From Sphaerosporella brunnea (Eukaryota > Ascomycota > Pezizomycetes > Pezizales > Pyronemataceae), in assembly GCA_008704415.1 (NCBI GenBank), contig VXIS01000392.1:1-40005 (forward strand): 40,005 bases of DNA, written 5' to 3'. The notes beneath the pieces were generated by a model. It made no database searches. It saw only the letters and a list, made by a program, of their open reading frames with translations, and had not been told where the DNA came from. The stretch's first letter is position 1; each line of letters begins with the position of its first letter. A program made the translations under genes and the position numbers. Of the stretch, positions 9,238 to 20,030 are shown piece by piece.

Positions 9238-9720
9238 TTATCCTTGAGACATATACTCGCTGTCGTCAAAAAAGAGTTCCTCATATAACTCCTTGTGGCG
9301 GGCCCTCTTTCTCAGCTTCAGTGCTTCTTTCTCATCTCTCGTTGGCTGTTCTTGTTACCGTTCTTCTGATGATTCATCTAACCCGTCCGTCGCCGGGATA
9401 CAGAATCTCAGCCCTCGCAAGAACGAAAGACGTAAAGTCCCAGCCCCATTCTCAACGCAACAGTGGCGAATGATTGAATCATCGTGTCCTTTGAGGTTTT
9501 GAAGAGCTTTGCCAACCTCTGCATTACTTGTCGCGATCTTCGCGGCAGTAGACTTGATTTGTTTCGTGACGGCATTTGGCATCGAGTTCACCTGAAGAGT
9601 GCGGGCAGAACGGTCCAGGATTTTAAAGGCGTCGGCATGGGCATTTCCCCAATTGGATACTGAATCGTTGAGCTTTGGATCGTTGCGCAGGAACTCCTTA
9701 AGCGAAGTCACTACCCTCTT
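9238..9720 (-). pseudogene. Exon-like frame with one internal TAA (left copy)
   Basis: On the minus strand a pyrimidine-rich acceptor ending CAG at 9721 precedes a frame that begins KRVVTSLKEFLRND. It continues through AVTKQIKSTAAKIATSNAEV and, after a TAA at 9355-9357, carries on in the same register with a charged LKLRKRARHKELYEELFFDD segment to TAA at 9238. The internal TAA would be CAA before a C-to-T change. The composition (amphipathic Lys/Ala/Glu) is protein-like. I do not recognise the family, and I could not place the upstream exon or a start codon with confidence; the frame can be extended upstream to 9837 if there is no intron. Alternatively the gene ends at 9355 and the tail is chance. 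Confidence 0.4.
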
Positions 9721-9837
9721 CTGAAAAAAGGGGGGTAAATAAAATGACACTTTTTGAGAGAATGGCGTGTCTGGAATTGTTATCATAATGATAAAATGTG
9801 TAGAAATCGTACGTTTGAGTTGAGTAGACGTTATCAA

Positions 9838-12603
9838 AGCGGTTGAGGTATTAAAATGTTTTCCTTTTGTTTTCCAACAGTTTTAATAACGCAGACGCTG
9901 CTGTGCTGCAATACGCCACCACTTCAACGATGTCCCATGGTAGCGGACATCTATCACGGTAAGCAGAGCGTTTGTCAAAAACAAACAGTGGCATGTCTTA
10001 AACACTGACATCGTCAACTCTCTTAAACGTGGCTTGTGACTCCCGAGACCTCCACTTCTTCCTATCAATTTTGAATTTTTTTTTGTAAATCTTAACTCCC
10101 GAGAGTTTTTACCCGCGTGGGGATTGTGCTGTGGGCGGTGTACACCGTAAAATAAAAGTCGTCTATCCCGGGCCGCCTAGGCCCCGGCTCGGAAATCTGG
10201 TTTTTTGGTTACCTTGTAAAAGCACAACGCGCGGCGCGGCGGGGCGTCCAGGGCACGATACGGCAGGGCGGGGTGGGTAACTGGAGACGCCGGTGGATGC
10301 GCCGTAGACGCAACAGGCGCCTGTTCGGATGGCTGCACTCCACCTCCGGCAGCCCACCAACCTTATCGGCGATCTCTGCAGGTCCGGTGGGGGACCCGTA
10401 GGTGATACGATTCCGTGAGTCTTCGATTGTCGGCACGCGATGGCAGTGATGATCACCTCAGGCCGACCAGTGAATTGCCGATGCGCATGCGTACGCATGT
10501 GCCCGCGCAGGAAAGCCCGGTTCTGCGATCAAATCTCTAACGTCCCCATACCGTCAACTCACACCACTGCCACGGTAGACTGGTTTGAAAAACCCTCAAC
10601 TTCATGGGGTCTGTATTCCCGCTGGTATTCGTACTGGCATCGCGAGCTCGCAGTCATAATGTTGAGCATCGCCAACCGGATACCAGTTTCGTCATTCCGC
10701 GATCCCTTCGGCTTCTGTCGGCGTCAGCCTGAGGGTCCACCCACTGCCGACCGCCGGCGCGGTCGCTCAGGGGTCCACCCTATCAAATACACCACGTGGA
10801 AGGCGTCGCCGCGCGGTCTCCGGTCGTCGCTCAGTGCCCGGTGCGAGCTTAACCATCTCTCGGTCGCCTACGGGATAGGCATGCTGCCTCGTTGGCAGGT
10901 CATACCGGTCACAGTGTTGCACGATATGTAGGCATCCTGTCTCCTCGGGCTCTGCTGGGCACTGTGGGACTACGGCCAGTAGGCATCGCGTCTCCTAGGG
11001 ATTTTATGGCCGGCCAGCATCCCATCTTCCTTTTTTCCTTTGGTTTCAGGAGGCGAGTTCAAGTCTGCCAGCCGAGCGAGTGATCCACTGTAATTATCTT
11101 TGTCCGGCCTGACATAGCTTTTATAGTTTGCATGCAAACAATAAATTTGATTGCACACACACACACACGAGTGACCCGCTTGTACCTCATGCCATGGAAG
11201 CAGCCGAATTCAATCTCTCCTTCGAAAAACACAAAAATGTTCCATCCTGCCGGGCAAACGGTACCGGCGACCTGTCGGACAAACAAGCTATCGAACCCTG
11301 ACACAAAAAGTTTCTGAAATCTCTCACCATAGTGTCCTATCCAAGCTACAAACTACCACCTACACATGGGTCTAGTATATTCGTGCCATTTACAGTTGAA
11401 ACCTGCAGTACTGGGAGTTTGATAAATGGCTCCACTCCCAGAAAAGCCGTGTCAGTGGAGCTCTCAGTGGCACCTCGTTACTGTGCTTCTGCGAGTTGCT
11501 CCTTCAGCGGCCAGCGACATTCAGATCCCGTATAACGAGATGAGTGAAAGATTAACTTGCACCAGGTTGCAGCCAAGAATTCCACGAGTCGGCGAAGCCG
11601 CCAAAGTGCTCGGGAAGCTGCCGTTGCCTGCGGAATCTTTGAGGTCGACACTTCGCTGGCTGAAGTTGATGATTTGGAACCATGGCAAGCTTTGTACGGG
11701 AGCAGAGTTCTGTAGATTGAGTGTGCACTGTGAGCATGGCTTCGCAGCTGTCTGAGATATGTGGCGGTGACGAGTGATCGTACTCGATATGTTCGATATG
11801 ATAATTTTTACGCTGATGGTGGCGGTGGTCAACTTAGTCTGTGTTGTTGCGTTGTTGTGCGGGCATTATAGAATGCGTGGGTAGATTAAAACACAACTCG
11901 CTTTTGACGGGCATTGTAGACCTTTGCTCTTCCGGAATTTGTGTTGATTCCAAAGGGACAAAAAGCGAGGGAGAGCACGAGCGATTGTAGACAGCCCAGT
12001 TTTTGCGACCAAAATTGACAAAATAATCGAGCAGAGTGCACAGTGCGGACAAGGCCGCAACGTGAAATACACAACGACAACACCGCAAACTTTACCAGAA
12101 AAATTAAAAAAGAAACATGAGAGCAAAACCAGCAAGCAACAGCGCGGCAGATACTTTATGAATGTTCCCTGAATTTTCACAATAAATCGGCTTGCTTGGT
12201 TGGTTGCTTGTGTCGGATGGCGGAAGCTTAAAAAACCGCGTGAGAGTTAAAGATGATATGCACTGGATCTCACTCGGGTGTAGATTCAGCGTTAAACCTC
12301 AAACTTGAAGCGATATCAATCTATTTTTTAATTTTTTTGAAAACCAAAAATTATAATCCCTATTATTGTCGATGTATGTGTTTGTTCGATTGACCTTATT
12401 TCTTGTGGTATTGTTCTCGAGCGACTCTTGTGAAGAAGGGCACTGCGGGGTAGTTCTCAATTCACAAACTCGCGAAGGTCGGTGAAGCCATTCCACTTGC
12501 TATTATATTCTCTCTGCGTAAAACTTCTATCTAAGTACCTACTAAGTACCTAAGTACCTTAGCAGGGGACGGCCGTTTTTAAAAATCGTCATATGACCCT
12601 TTT
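9838..12603. other. Long stretch without a recognisable gene
   Basis: It contains a GC-rich block (about 10160-10960) with long but overlapping frames on both strands, none with recognisable motifs. A perfect 14-bp palindrome GTTTGCATGCAAAC lies at 11126-11139, a CA microsatellite at 11154-11168, and a CTAAGTACCTACTAAGTACC motif array at about 12531-12562. Several frames of 60-110 codons at 11059-12180 lack coding character. The mirror is 27379-30145. Confidence 0.45.
11154..11168. repeat. CA microsatellite
   Basis: An uninterrupted CA run of about 7.5 units. It reads as GT at 28814-28828 on the other arm with the same length. Confidence 0.9.
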
Positions 12604-12932
12604 CCAGACGGTAAAGCTTACATGACTGTTATATCATGCTCAGGTAGAAGAAATGGTGATGTAATGGGTTTTCTAGAAAAATGGTCGCCACAAAAAGGAT
12701 ATCCGGTGGTAAACACGATGATCGATCAGAAACTAGTGTTTGCTCAAAACCCACAGCCTTGCTCATCAAATAATCCCTGCTCATCAAATAGTCCGTATAT
12801 AATGGTTATTGAATGGTTAGACATCAACCAAAGTTGGGAGCAAACTCGAGTGACATCGCGTGCTCTGCAAGTGACATCATGTGTTGCCGCAATTCATCAC
12901 GCCGTTACAGCAATGGTGTTGAGCTTTCCAAT
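12604..12932 (-). repeat. Dispersed repeat, copy B
   Basis: Reverse-oriented relative of 8555-8860, starting CCAGACGGTAAAGC and ending GAGCTTTCCAATCAGCC. It is longer than copy A in the middle, where CTCATCAAATA is duplicated (12764 and 12780). It lies about 40 bases from the CTAAGTACC array. Confidence 0.7.
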
Positions 12933-13269
12933 CAGCCATATATCGGTCACGAGTAGGCTTCCGGCTTCGGCATCACCACATCTTCAGTTACGTTTTCCTG
13001 CGCCATCCACTGGTGGTGTCGCCTCAGTTTTGGGGGTTGAGGCAGGCGAGGCGCACGACTCGACGACGATGATGATGATTATGTGTTGATAATGATGGTG
13101 ATGGCGATGTCTGGCGCCTGGCGGGTATTACCGCCGCGTCGGGGTCGGATGCCCGCCGCGCGGCGAGGGTGCGGAGAGTAGGGCATATGAGCTTTTCTCA
13201 TATAATGGTTATATAATGGTTAGCAGCGAAATAATTGTTTTACTCACTAACCATCACCCACCCATAGAA
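12933..13269. other. Intergenic, nothing recognised
   Basis: It contains GAT/ATG-rich low-complexity sequence near 13065-13105 and a short hairpin (CATATGAG and CTCATATAATG, about 13185-13206). No gene is seen. The mirror is 26713-27049. Confidence 0.45.
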
Positions 13270-13557
13270 TAGGGGTCGATAAATATTATATACCGCTGTA
13301 GTTCTATACCATCCCGCAAGCGAAACCAAAACTACCGGAAACAAGATTCTTGCGGCCTATGATTAGCACTTCTTAGTATAACGCCATTATATACGTTTCC
13401 CAATCTTCTTGGTCATGTTCAAAGATCCCATTCATCACGCGATAATTCGTCCCAGCCTGAAACAATTGATTGAAAGTGTCTGCTTTTTTTTTGCTTTTTT
13501 TGATTCCCAAAAAAACACTCCACTGATGATCATCTGCCGTGCCACATTCCAGTAAGA

Positions 13558-13800
13558 GTGTCTAGCTTAGGAAATCTCCAGCCCACGAAATCCCTGGGCC
13601 AAGAAACCTCCTCTTTGAGAAATCCACGCCCCCAAGAAACCCCCGCCCCAAGAAATCCCCGGTCCTCCAAGAAACTTGCGGCCCTCGACCCAGGAAATCC
13701 CCGCCCTAAGAAATCACCGCCTCAAGGAATACCCACCCCCAGCAATCCCCGCCCCTCCCAATGGAAATCCTCATTCCAAGAAGTCCTCGCCCTACAGTTG
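13558..13800. repeat. Degenerate minisatellite, unit about 16-20 bp
   Basis: About a dozen tandem units of the form CCAAGAAATCCCCGCCC with variable spacing and changes. A stray unit lies at about 13871-13895. Long frames across it on the plus strand are low-complexity Pro/Arg/Asn translations and not genes. It sits inside the hAT remnant. The mirror is 26181-26423. Confidence 0.8.
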
Positions 13801-14102
13801 CACCATCACACGGCAATCATCTACCCTACCACACAGTCGCAGGGTTGCACATCCAGCCAAACAAAAATCTCCGCCCCCAAGAAATCCTGGCTCCACACAA
13901 AGTCATATGCCGTGTAACATTTAGAATGCATATGCATCATGCAGAGGAATACCCTTATACTATTGTGAAAACACAGTTGCGCCGAGCCAGAGTGATAGCA
14001 TGAGGCGGTCTTTTTTTGGCATTTATTTTGGCATTTTTCGATGTCAAACAGTACAAGCCTGAGCACGCCGACGCCGGCAGTCGCGCGCGTTTTTCCAGGC
14101 CT

Positions 14103-14810
14103 TTACACAAATTCGTCTTCAAGTTCCGTCAACTCCTCCTCAATTTCCTGTGACTGCTGTTCTTCAACCTGATGCCAATTGCGTGGTTCTCGGAAGGAGC
14201 GCTCGTGGATACGCATGTTTACATGGATGTAGGACAGCTTATCGGCTCGTTCTGCTGTAAGACGATTCCTCTTTTTATCATGCACAAGATTCCTGGTAGA
14301 AAAGGACCGCTCAGAGGGCACAGAATTAGAGAGCTTGAGTGCAAGCTCAGCAAGGTCTTTTGCGAAGGGTGCCATTTCTTCCCAAAAATTACGAGCATCC
14401 TCTGCGAGCTCCCAAATCTAACTGCGACGACGAAAGGGCTCATGGTGGCTTCTGTATTTCGCAAACTGGCCCTGCGTTACCTGCGGATTTGCACAGTGCT
14501 TTATGATAAAGTCAGATGTCGGATAGTGTTTGTCAATGGAAGCCGATTGTCGTCATCCAGTTCTTCTTCTCGTCCATTGAAGCGTAGGAAGTTGCGGTAT
14601 TGTTCACACTCATCCCTGAGATGGCGTTTTGCGCGAGTTGTGTTCTTCGCACCTTTCCATCCACAGTGCAGGCAGTGCGTGGTTTCGCACTGACTCAAGT
14701 TAATACTCCACAAGTCGTCGGTGTAGGTCAGTGGATTTTATCTCTGCGCCTTGCGGTGCGTCGCGGATTTCAAAGTTGCTTAAAAATTCGGGGTCGGTAT
14801 GGCCAGGCAT
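14103..14810 (-). pseudogene. Collapsed hAT transposase: BED-like finger joined to the C-terminal dimerisation domain (left copy)
   Basis: The minus strand starts MPGHTDPEFLSNF at 14810. A frame around 14650 then gives CLHCGWKGAKNTTRAKRHLR followed by DEC, a C-x2-C ... H-x4-C BED-type finger. The last block (14417-14103) reads IWELAEDARNFWEEMAPF, then LSNSVPSERSFSTRNLVHDK and RLTAERADKLSYIHVNMR, the hallmark hAT C-terminal dimerisation motif. Only about 700 bases separate start and end, where a full transposase needs about 2 kb, so the RNase H-like catalytic core is deleted. Stops and shifts separate the pieces. It cannot make active transposase. Confidence 0.82.
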
Positions 14811-15115
14811 TTCTTTCTGTCTGAGACTCCGAGTCCGAGTGGGTGGAAATTGGTGTGCTTTATATCCATCCTGTTCTCACCTTAAAGGAGCTTGAGGCTG
14901 CGTCCTCTCTGAAAGGCCGCGTCCTCACTCTTCGATCTCCGAGCGTCAAGTTTCAAGTTGAGGCGGCATGGGCGTCGTCCTTAGGCTAGTATCAGGCTCT
15001 ACCGCACTCAGGCATCAAATAAAGCTTTATACCTCCCCCAAGTGCTGTAATCTAGAACGTAGCGTTACCATACCTTAGGTTTCGTACGCAATTGAACCGT
15101 AATTATCGACCCCTA

Positions 15116-15469
15116 GCCTTAGCAGCATATGAGCTTAGATCCGAAAGTGCATTACATGATACTGTTTTGGCCTATTGGCTTAGACATTGTCATATAATGA
15201 TTGCATAACCATTTTCCAAAACACCCCACCCTGCTAAGGTAGGTAAGTACAGTACCAGGACAAAAACAATGGGAAAAGTCGCAGCTTTCCTAGTTCACAG
15301 CTAAATCACTCACTTTTCACCACCTTACCAAAAATCACCATTTGGTCCAAATATTTCGAAAGCAGATTTTGTATGGGGCCCCATACAAACGTGACTTGAC
15401 AACGGCCTTTGCGCACTCTGCCAGTTCGTCACGCAACACAAACACCTTTTTTCTTAATCTGCCACCAGA
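15116..15469. other. Intergenic, nothing recognised
   Basis: It holds the CCCTGCTAAGGTAGGTAAGTAC motif at about 15230, related to the array at 12531-12562, and a perfect GTATGGGGCCCCATAC palindrome at about 15372-15387. The mirror is 24511-24865. Confidence 0.45.
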
Positions 15470-15775
15470 ATGAAGATTCAAGATATCTCTTTAGCGTTCT
15501 GCGAACCTGCAGGTCAAATCACCTTGCCTGAACTAGTACCGCGCAATGGCGCTATTTTCCTCAGCACTACCGCATGTGCTACACCACAGGTTATTCTCCG
15601 TTTCCAAGCTCCATTCTTACTCTCTGCTAATTCCTGGCTGGATCTGGACTCTCGAAAGCTTGGCTATGAGCGGGGCAGCGATAGGCTGAGACAGTGCTTG
15701 TGGAAGCAGAGGGGCATCTCTTTGTACATTAGGGACCACCGGTATAGCCCGCTCAGTTGGGGCGTCTGCGGTTTA
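15470..15775 (+). pseudogene. Frameshifted left-arm version of the possible small ORF
   Basis: It starts with the same MKIQDISLAFCEPAG, then an extra base near 15569 changes frame. The shift fits the error pattern of this inner segment, so it is not evidence of a real pseudogene. Confidence 0.3.
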
Positions 15776-16757
15776 AGCATCGGCGACCCCAGAGATCGGG
15801 TCTCGACTCCTTCGTGTGGCGGTTTCGAGGACCGCGGTAAAGGCTCGCATAGACGCTCGCTAAATCGTGCCGATTGCGTGTTTGGGATGTATGTAATAGC
15901 ATACGTGCAGCCGCAATTGGCAAAAATGACACACTGACCTGTGACCTAATTCCCACCCGCGCATGCATACCTCTCACGCAATCCAACCAAATCCTGTCCC
16001 TAACCCATCTATGGCTCTGTTCCTGGCGCCCTTATGCTAGCAAAAGCCGGGCCCTTGCTCCTTTCGAGACGCTACATACCACGATAAGTGCTCTCTCTAG
16101 CCATCTCACATACGCGCAGCACAACTGCGCACTGGGATCCCCCGCGCGGCTTCAAGGGAAGGCCACCGACGCAACCCACGATATCCCATAGGCGCCCTGC
16201 GAATCCTATGAATTGCTGCCTCGCGACAAAGAAAGAAGCAGCAGCGATGGTTTCGAGCTTGGTGGCATCGACGCATCGTCGGACGGCGATGTCTCATAGA
16301 CGTACTCCACTTGCCGGCTCAGCACTCTTCTGTCATCCTTGTTTGCATGATCAACGTCAGCGCATCTCTGCGGGCGAAATGCAATTCTTCGAGCGGGTTC
16401 AGGCAATCTGCACCCTGCGTCAAGCGATATGGAGCCGCTCTGATTGGCCGAAGCAGACGACATGACATCGCAAAAAAAATATTATCATATGGGTTGGTTA
16501 CGTGAATGCAATTGGAGAAGAGCGATTGGCGAATGCGCCGCCGAGAACACACAAGACGTTAGAACAAGCACGCACGCAGTTTTTTCAACGTGCCAAAATA
16601 GTACCATAGTTCGAAGCACAAAACTACCTGTGCGGGGTATGTACTGTGCCGGTTGGGTGTCTCTTAACTGCAGCTTGATCCGTCGGTCTTGATAGAACCA
16701 TCTTCCAGAGCAGCAGATGAGATAACACTTCCTCTCTCCATTTATTCCACGGACCAG
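15776..16757. other. Upstream region of the nicotianamine synthase-like gene (left arm)
   Basis: There is no recognisable gene. Arm-to-arm alignment is noisy here. Frames of 60-130 codons do not agree between arms. The mirror is 23229-24204. Confidence 0.45.
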
Positions 16758-17794
16758 ATTTCGGCACGCGGAAGCCATCCCCTCGAACCACACGCTCCAA
16801 AAGCGACCTCGTACACCAATTCGGAGCCGATACTGCAAGCTGTTGCGGTCACCCCCCCCCCCCCCCCACCCCACCCCCCCGCCTCCGTGATCACGCATCT
16901 ACGACGCCTTACTCCGCAGCCAAAATCTCCTCGCCGTCTCCCGGCGTCACGCCCATCTCTCAGAGCTGGTATCGCTTTGCGTACGGCCTTACGCTCGTCC
17001 ACCGTTTCCGACATCCTCTCAGACCCACACTCCAGGAGATCGCGGCGAACTCGAAAGACTTTTTCGAACGGCGAGTACCTGCTCGAAAACACTGGGCAGC
17101 GCAAATCCTAGCCTCCAGCAATGGTGACTCCCTCCCGCACGTCATCTTTTCTGTGGAAGCCGCTACAACCCCCCGACCAGCCACGCCGCCCTCGCACGCC
17201 TTCCCCACTTCCAGAAACTACATGGAGCTCGCCACAGCCCTCACCTGCAGCCATCCCTCGGTGCACCCCCACCGAATCGACCTCCGTCGCCTTCATCGGC
17301 TCCCGGCCCCCATTGCCGCTGACAAGCCTATGCTTCTCGGCGCTCTGAGCCCCCGCCGGAGCGGCAAGCAAACAAACATCGACAACAGTGCGCGGCGCGA
17401 TCGCGGCGTCGTCGCAGCTCTGCGCCAAGCTCGCCAGGACCGGCGTCGGGCGCGGAGCATGGCGGCGGGCCTTTTGACGTTCCAGCTCGCCGACGCGGCG
17501 GCGGTGCAGGATATCGGGTCGTTCGAGGTGGTGTTACTCTCCGGGCTGGTCGGGGACACGGAGGCGGAGAAGCGGAGATCTTGGCGAACTTGGCGGGGCG
17601 GTGCAGCGGCGGGTCGCCTGCTGGTGCTGAGGAGCGCGCACGGGCTGAGGAAGCTGCTGTATCAGGAGAATCGATGAGGGTGCGTTGCAGGGATTCGGCT
17701 GGAGGTTTTATGGTCGTGCATCCGTGGAACCGTGTGGTCAATCCGTGGTGGTTTTGTACAATGGCTGGGACAGGCGTGAGGGGGAAAGCTGTAG
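16758..17794 (+). pseudogene. Nicotianamine synthase-like gene, error-ridden left-arm version
   Basis: Same locus as 22222-23228. The start codon reads ATT (16758), a C-run of about 17 bases with further C-rich sequence is inserted at 16851-16880, and many small indels scatter the frame. Fragments such as VVLLSGLVGDTEAEKRR still show the family. Between about 17122 and 17155 this arm keeps the frame that the right arm loses. It should be read as a second, noisy observation of one gene. Confidence 0.8.
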
Positions 17795-17983
17795 GGTGGG
17801 GGGGGGGCGGTGTGAATGAGCTTTTGTGGTCCAGAGAATCCCCCGACGGCTACAAGTATTTCACTCAAGCAAGGACACAATCAATGAACTCACTCGGCTA
17901 CTCGCTGGCCAGAATTTGTTCCAGGAGATGAAATGCATAGAATGAGCTTGCTAGAACAGTAGCACACACGACACCCAGCACAC

Positions 17984-18209
17984 TCAATCATAAGGCCCAT
18001 CATCGCCCACGCCCTACAAAAAAACCAACCGTAGCACGCACGCAACATACTCAACCAAGCGCTTACAAATCGGACAAGGCGTCGGGGACACGAGCGAAAG
18101 AAAGCAGATAATGCTCCGCAGCCTCATGAACGGGCGGCAGCCGCAGGGCGCAGGGTAGTCCCTAGGGCCGGAGAGGATGTGTTGGGGTGGCAGAGTTCGC
18201 AGGCGGCAT
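17984..18209 (-). pseudogene. RING-like protein, frameshifted left-arm version of 21810-22025
   Basis: The start MPPANSATPT and the DNA for CGCRPF and CPICKRLVEYV can be traced, but several indels destroy the frame. This is the same locus as the intact copy on the right arm. Confidence 0.65.
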
Positions 18210-18434
18210 TCGTTGTTGATGTTCCTGCCCCTCCCCCCCAGGTGACGGAGGGGGGGTTAAATAGTGATTGGGAGGAGGTGATTTTTGGAAGTCGTTTTTT
18301 AATTGCCATTTTGCAGCTGTTTTTTTTTTGTGAGGGGAGAGGAGGAGGAGGTGAGCGGAAATACGGGAGTAGACTAAGATAAGCCGCGCCACTCAGGACG
18401 GTTTCGCTCGCAGTCTCAACCTATGACGCGAAAC

Positions 18435-18733
18435 ATGTCATCCACAAAGATGCAACAGGCAGACCCGGTTAACCAGCATCGTGCAGACTGGCGCACTGCC
18501 GCTCCAACATGTCGCGGCGCCATACTGCGCCCGTGCGCGTGTCCTAGCCGTTCTGCGAGATGCGAGTATCATGATAACATCTACATAGTGCTTTGCGAGG
18601 CGCGGAGAGCTAATGCGTTTGTCCGCTGTGCACGCGCACGTTGTAGTATGGCGTTGACGAGGTTCTTGTGGCTGTGGTCATTAGAGAGTGAGGATGGCTC
18701 TTCACCGCTGGGGGTGTGGGAGGCAGCTGGTGA
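18435..18733 (+). pseudogene. RING-like paralogue, error-ridden left-arm version of 21387-21632
   Basis: It starts ATGTCATCCACAAAG like the intact copy and keeps a recognisable RPCACPSR segment, but it has insertions, including extra sequence before the ATG (18332-18434), and lost frame. Confidence 0.6.
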
Positions 18734-18849
18734 AAAAACAACTTCAAAGTAGCATGTTACGTTTTTGTCATGAGGTCTTAAGTGGAAAGTTCCTGATTGC
18801 ATATAACTACATAAAAAAAAAAATTCACACACTATCGCGTCCACAACCA

Positions 18850-19632
18850 TCACCGGAGAACCGCCACACCAGCCTTTCCTCCCTCTCGGTGTGCGGTATA
18901 CACCGCCTCGTGATCGACCTGCGGCAGCGGCGGCGGGCTGTCCTCGGCTTGCTGCTGCTGCTGCTCTCGTCCCCCTTTTCCGGCGCAAAGATCCGACGTA
19001 TGCGACGCCGCGCTCCGGCATCCAAAAGGGGTTTCCCCGGAAGACTGTACCTCACGCCGGCACTCCACTGGGCGGCGGGGGGCTCACGGCGCAACAAACG
19101 CAAGCGCGTGCGCGCCGCAGCGCCCCGCAACACCCTCCTGACCGCATGGGCGACATAATCATTTCGGCAAGGAAGCGCGGGGACGCGTGGGCGCCCAGAC
19201 GAGGCGCCAGCGCTCGAGGGGCGCTGCGGTCGCGGCGCCACACCTTCGCGCCGGCCTCGAGCGCGAACAGGCAGTCCTCGGTCGACGGCGACGGCGGCGA
19301 CGGCGCCAGCCGACGCAGGCGCCGCGGTCCACGCGCTCCGCGCGCGGAGTACGCGCGCGCCAGACGCAGCAGCGGCGGCAGACGCTTGCGTGGCGGCGCG
19401 GCAGGGCCAGCGCGGCAGCAAGCTGCGGGAGCTTCAGCTGGGCTTCGAGCAGCAGGCGGGACGCCAGCGAGGCGAGCAGCGGCTGTTCAGCGCGCGTGGG
19501 TCGCGCACGAGCCGCTGCTGTTGCTGCTGGTGCCGCTGTGGAGGAGGTGGGCTGGCATGCTGTGGGTTTCTGCGGGGGTAGGGTTAGCGCGGCGGAGAAG
19601 AGGCGGCGGTCGCTGGGCGTGAGGGGCGCCAT
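18850..19632 (-). pseudogene. Unknown 262-residue protein, frameshifted left-arm version
   Basis: The start (19630-19632) and stop (18850-18852) can be matched to the right arm and the span has the same total length. Compensating indels put the middle in other frames. It is the same locus as 20503-21291. Confidence 0.55.
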
Positions 19633-20030
19633 GGCTTGCGATGGAATGAGATGATGGTTACCGAAAAGGGTACTCTGCTGCCCTCCCCCGCCGCATTACT
19701 CTGGCCCGTAGACGTGCATCTTGAAGTCGACGGGTTTGCTGGGGTTCAAATGTGTCGCTCAACTCGAACCCGTGTGAAAGAGAATTGTGCCCCCCCAGCG
19801 GTGACATAAAGCATCACTCGGAATGTTCGGGCAGGGCTTACGTAAGGTTCGTTCGAAGTCCCCATCGCCAAGGCGACAGTCGTCAGCGCATGTGGTCACA
19901 CACAATTGTCCTGCACGCTCCTCGGCCGAGTTGGTGCATGCTTCATTCACTGACTGTTGCGAGTGCGATATGATATGCCTGACAAAAGTGCACGCAAGGA
20001 GGAAAAAACACAAACACCACCCAAGCGTCA

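Larger units (their letters stand above)
13270..15115. mobile_element. 1846-bp hAT element remnant with 13-bp inverted termini
   Basis: The ends TAGGGGTCGATAA (13270-13282) and its exact inverse (15103-15115) bound a region holding hAT transposase remains on the minus strand and a minisatellite. The adjacent 8-mers (CCATAGAA and GCCTTAGC) do not match, so no target duplication is left. Either the ends have decayed or recombined, or the true ends lie further out. A second inverted pair, CCTTAGCAGGG near 12554 and CCCTGCTAAGG near 15231, could bound a larger unit. Confidence 0.6.
1..20030. repeat. Left arm of a window-wide inverted repeat
   Basis: Bases 2-20030 read as the reverse complement of 20107-40005. 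At the outer end, position i pairs with 40007-i. The pairing sum drops to 39983 after about 8445, to 39982 after about 10085, to 39981 after about 13490 and to 39980 at 15470, then rises to 40137 at the fold. Each step I traced in the outer part is a homopolymer-length difference. I saw no substitution in the outer 15.4 kb. From about 15470 inward the left arm accumulates indels and mismatches. The pattern fits one molecule read on both strands rather than an old duplication. Confidence 0.98.
15470..20030. other. Low-accuracy inner segment of left arm
   Basis: Compared with 20107-24510 this segment has frequent single-base indels, scattered mismatches and a net excess of about 157 bases, including a run of C at about 16851-16867. 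All four genes recognised on the right arm lose their frames here. Insertion-rich random error is typical of a single uncorrected long-read pass. True divergence would be expected to spare codon frames or to show substitutions more than indels. Confidence 0.85.

Noticed and set aside
10163..10931. Overlapping 111- and 163-codon frames in the GC-rich block
   Set aside because: High GC content opens frames on both strands. No motif, intron or promoter supports either.
13558..13917. Pro/Asn/Arg-rich protein frames across the minisatellite
   Set aside because: They are translations of a tandem repeat in several frames. None has a start context or non-repetitive domain.
18825..19654. Long Arg/Ala-rich frames on both strands near the fold
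   Set aside because: They are shadows of the GC-rich unknown-protein gene produced by frameshifts on the left arm.
15470..20030. Left-arm genes as true pseudogenes diverging from right-arm parents
   Set aside because: Differences are mostly indels without regard to codon frame, confined to one side of an otherwise identical repeat. At one site the left arm has the better frame.
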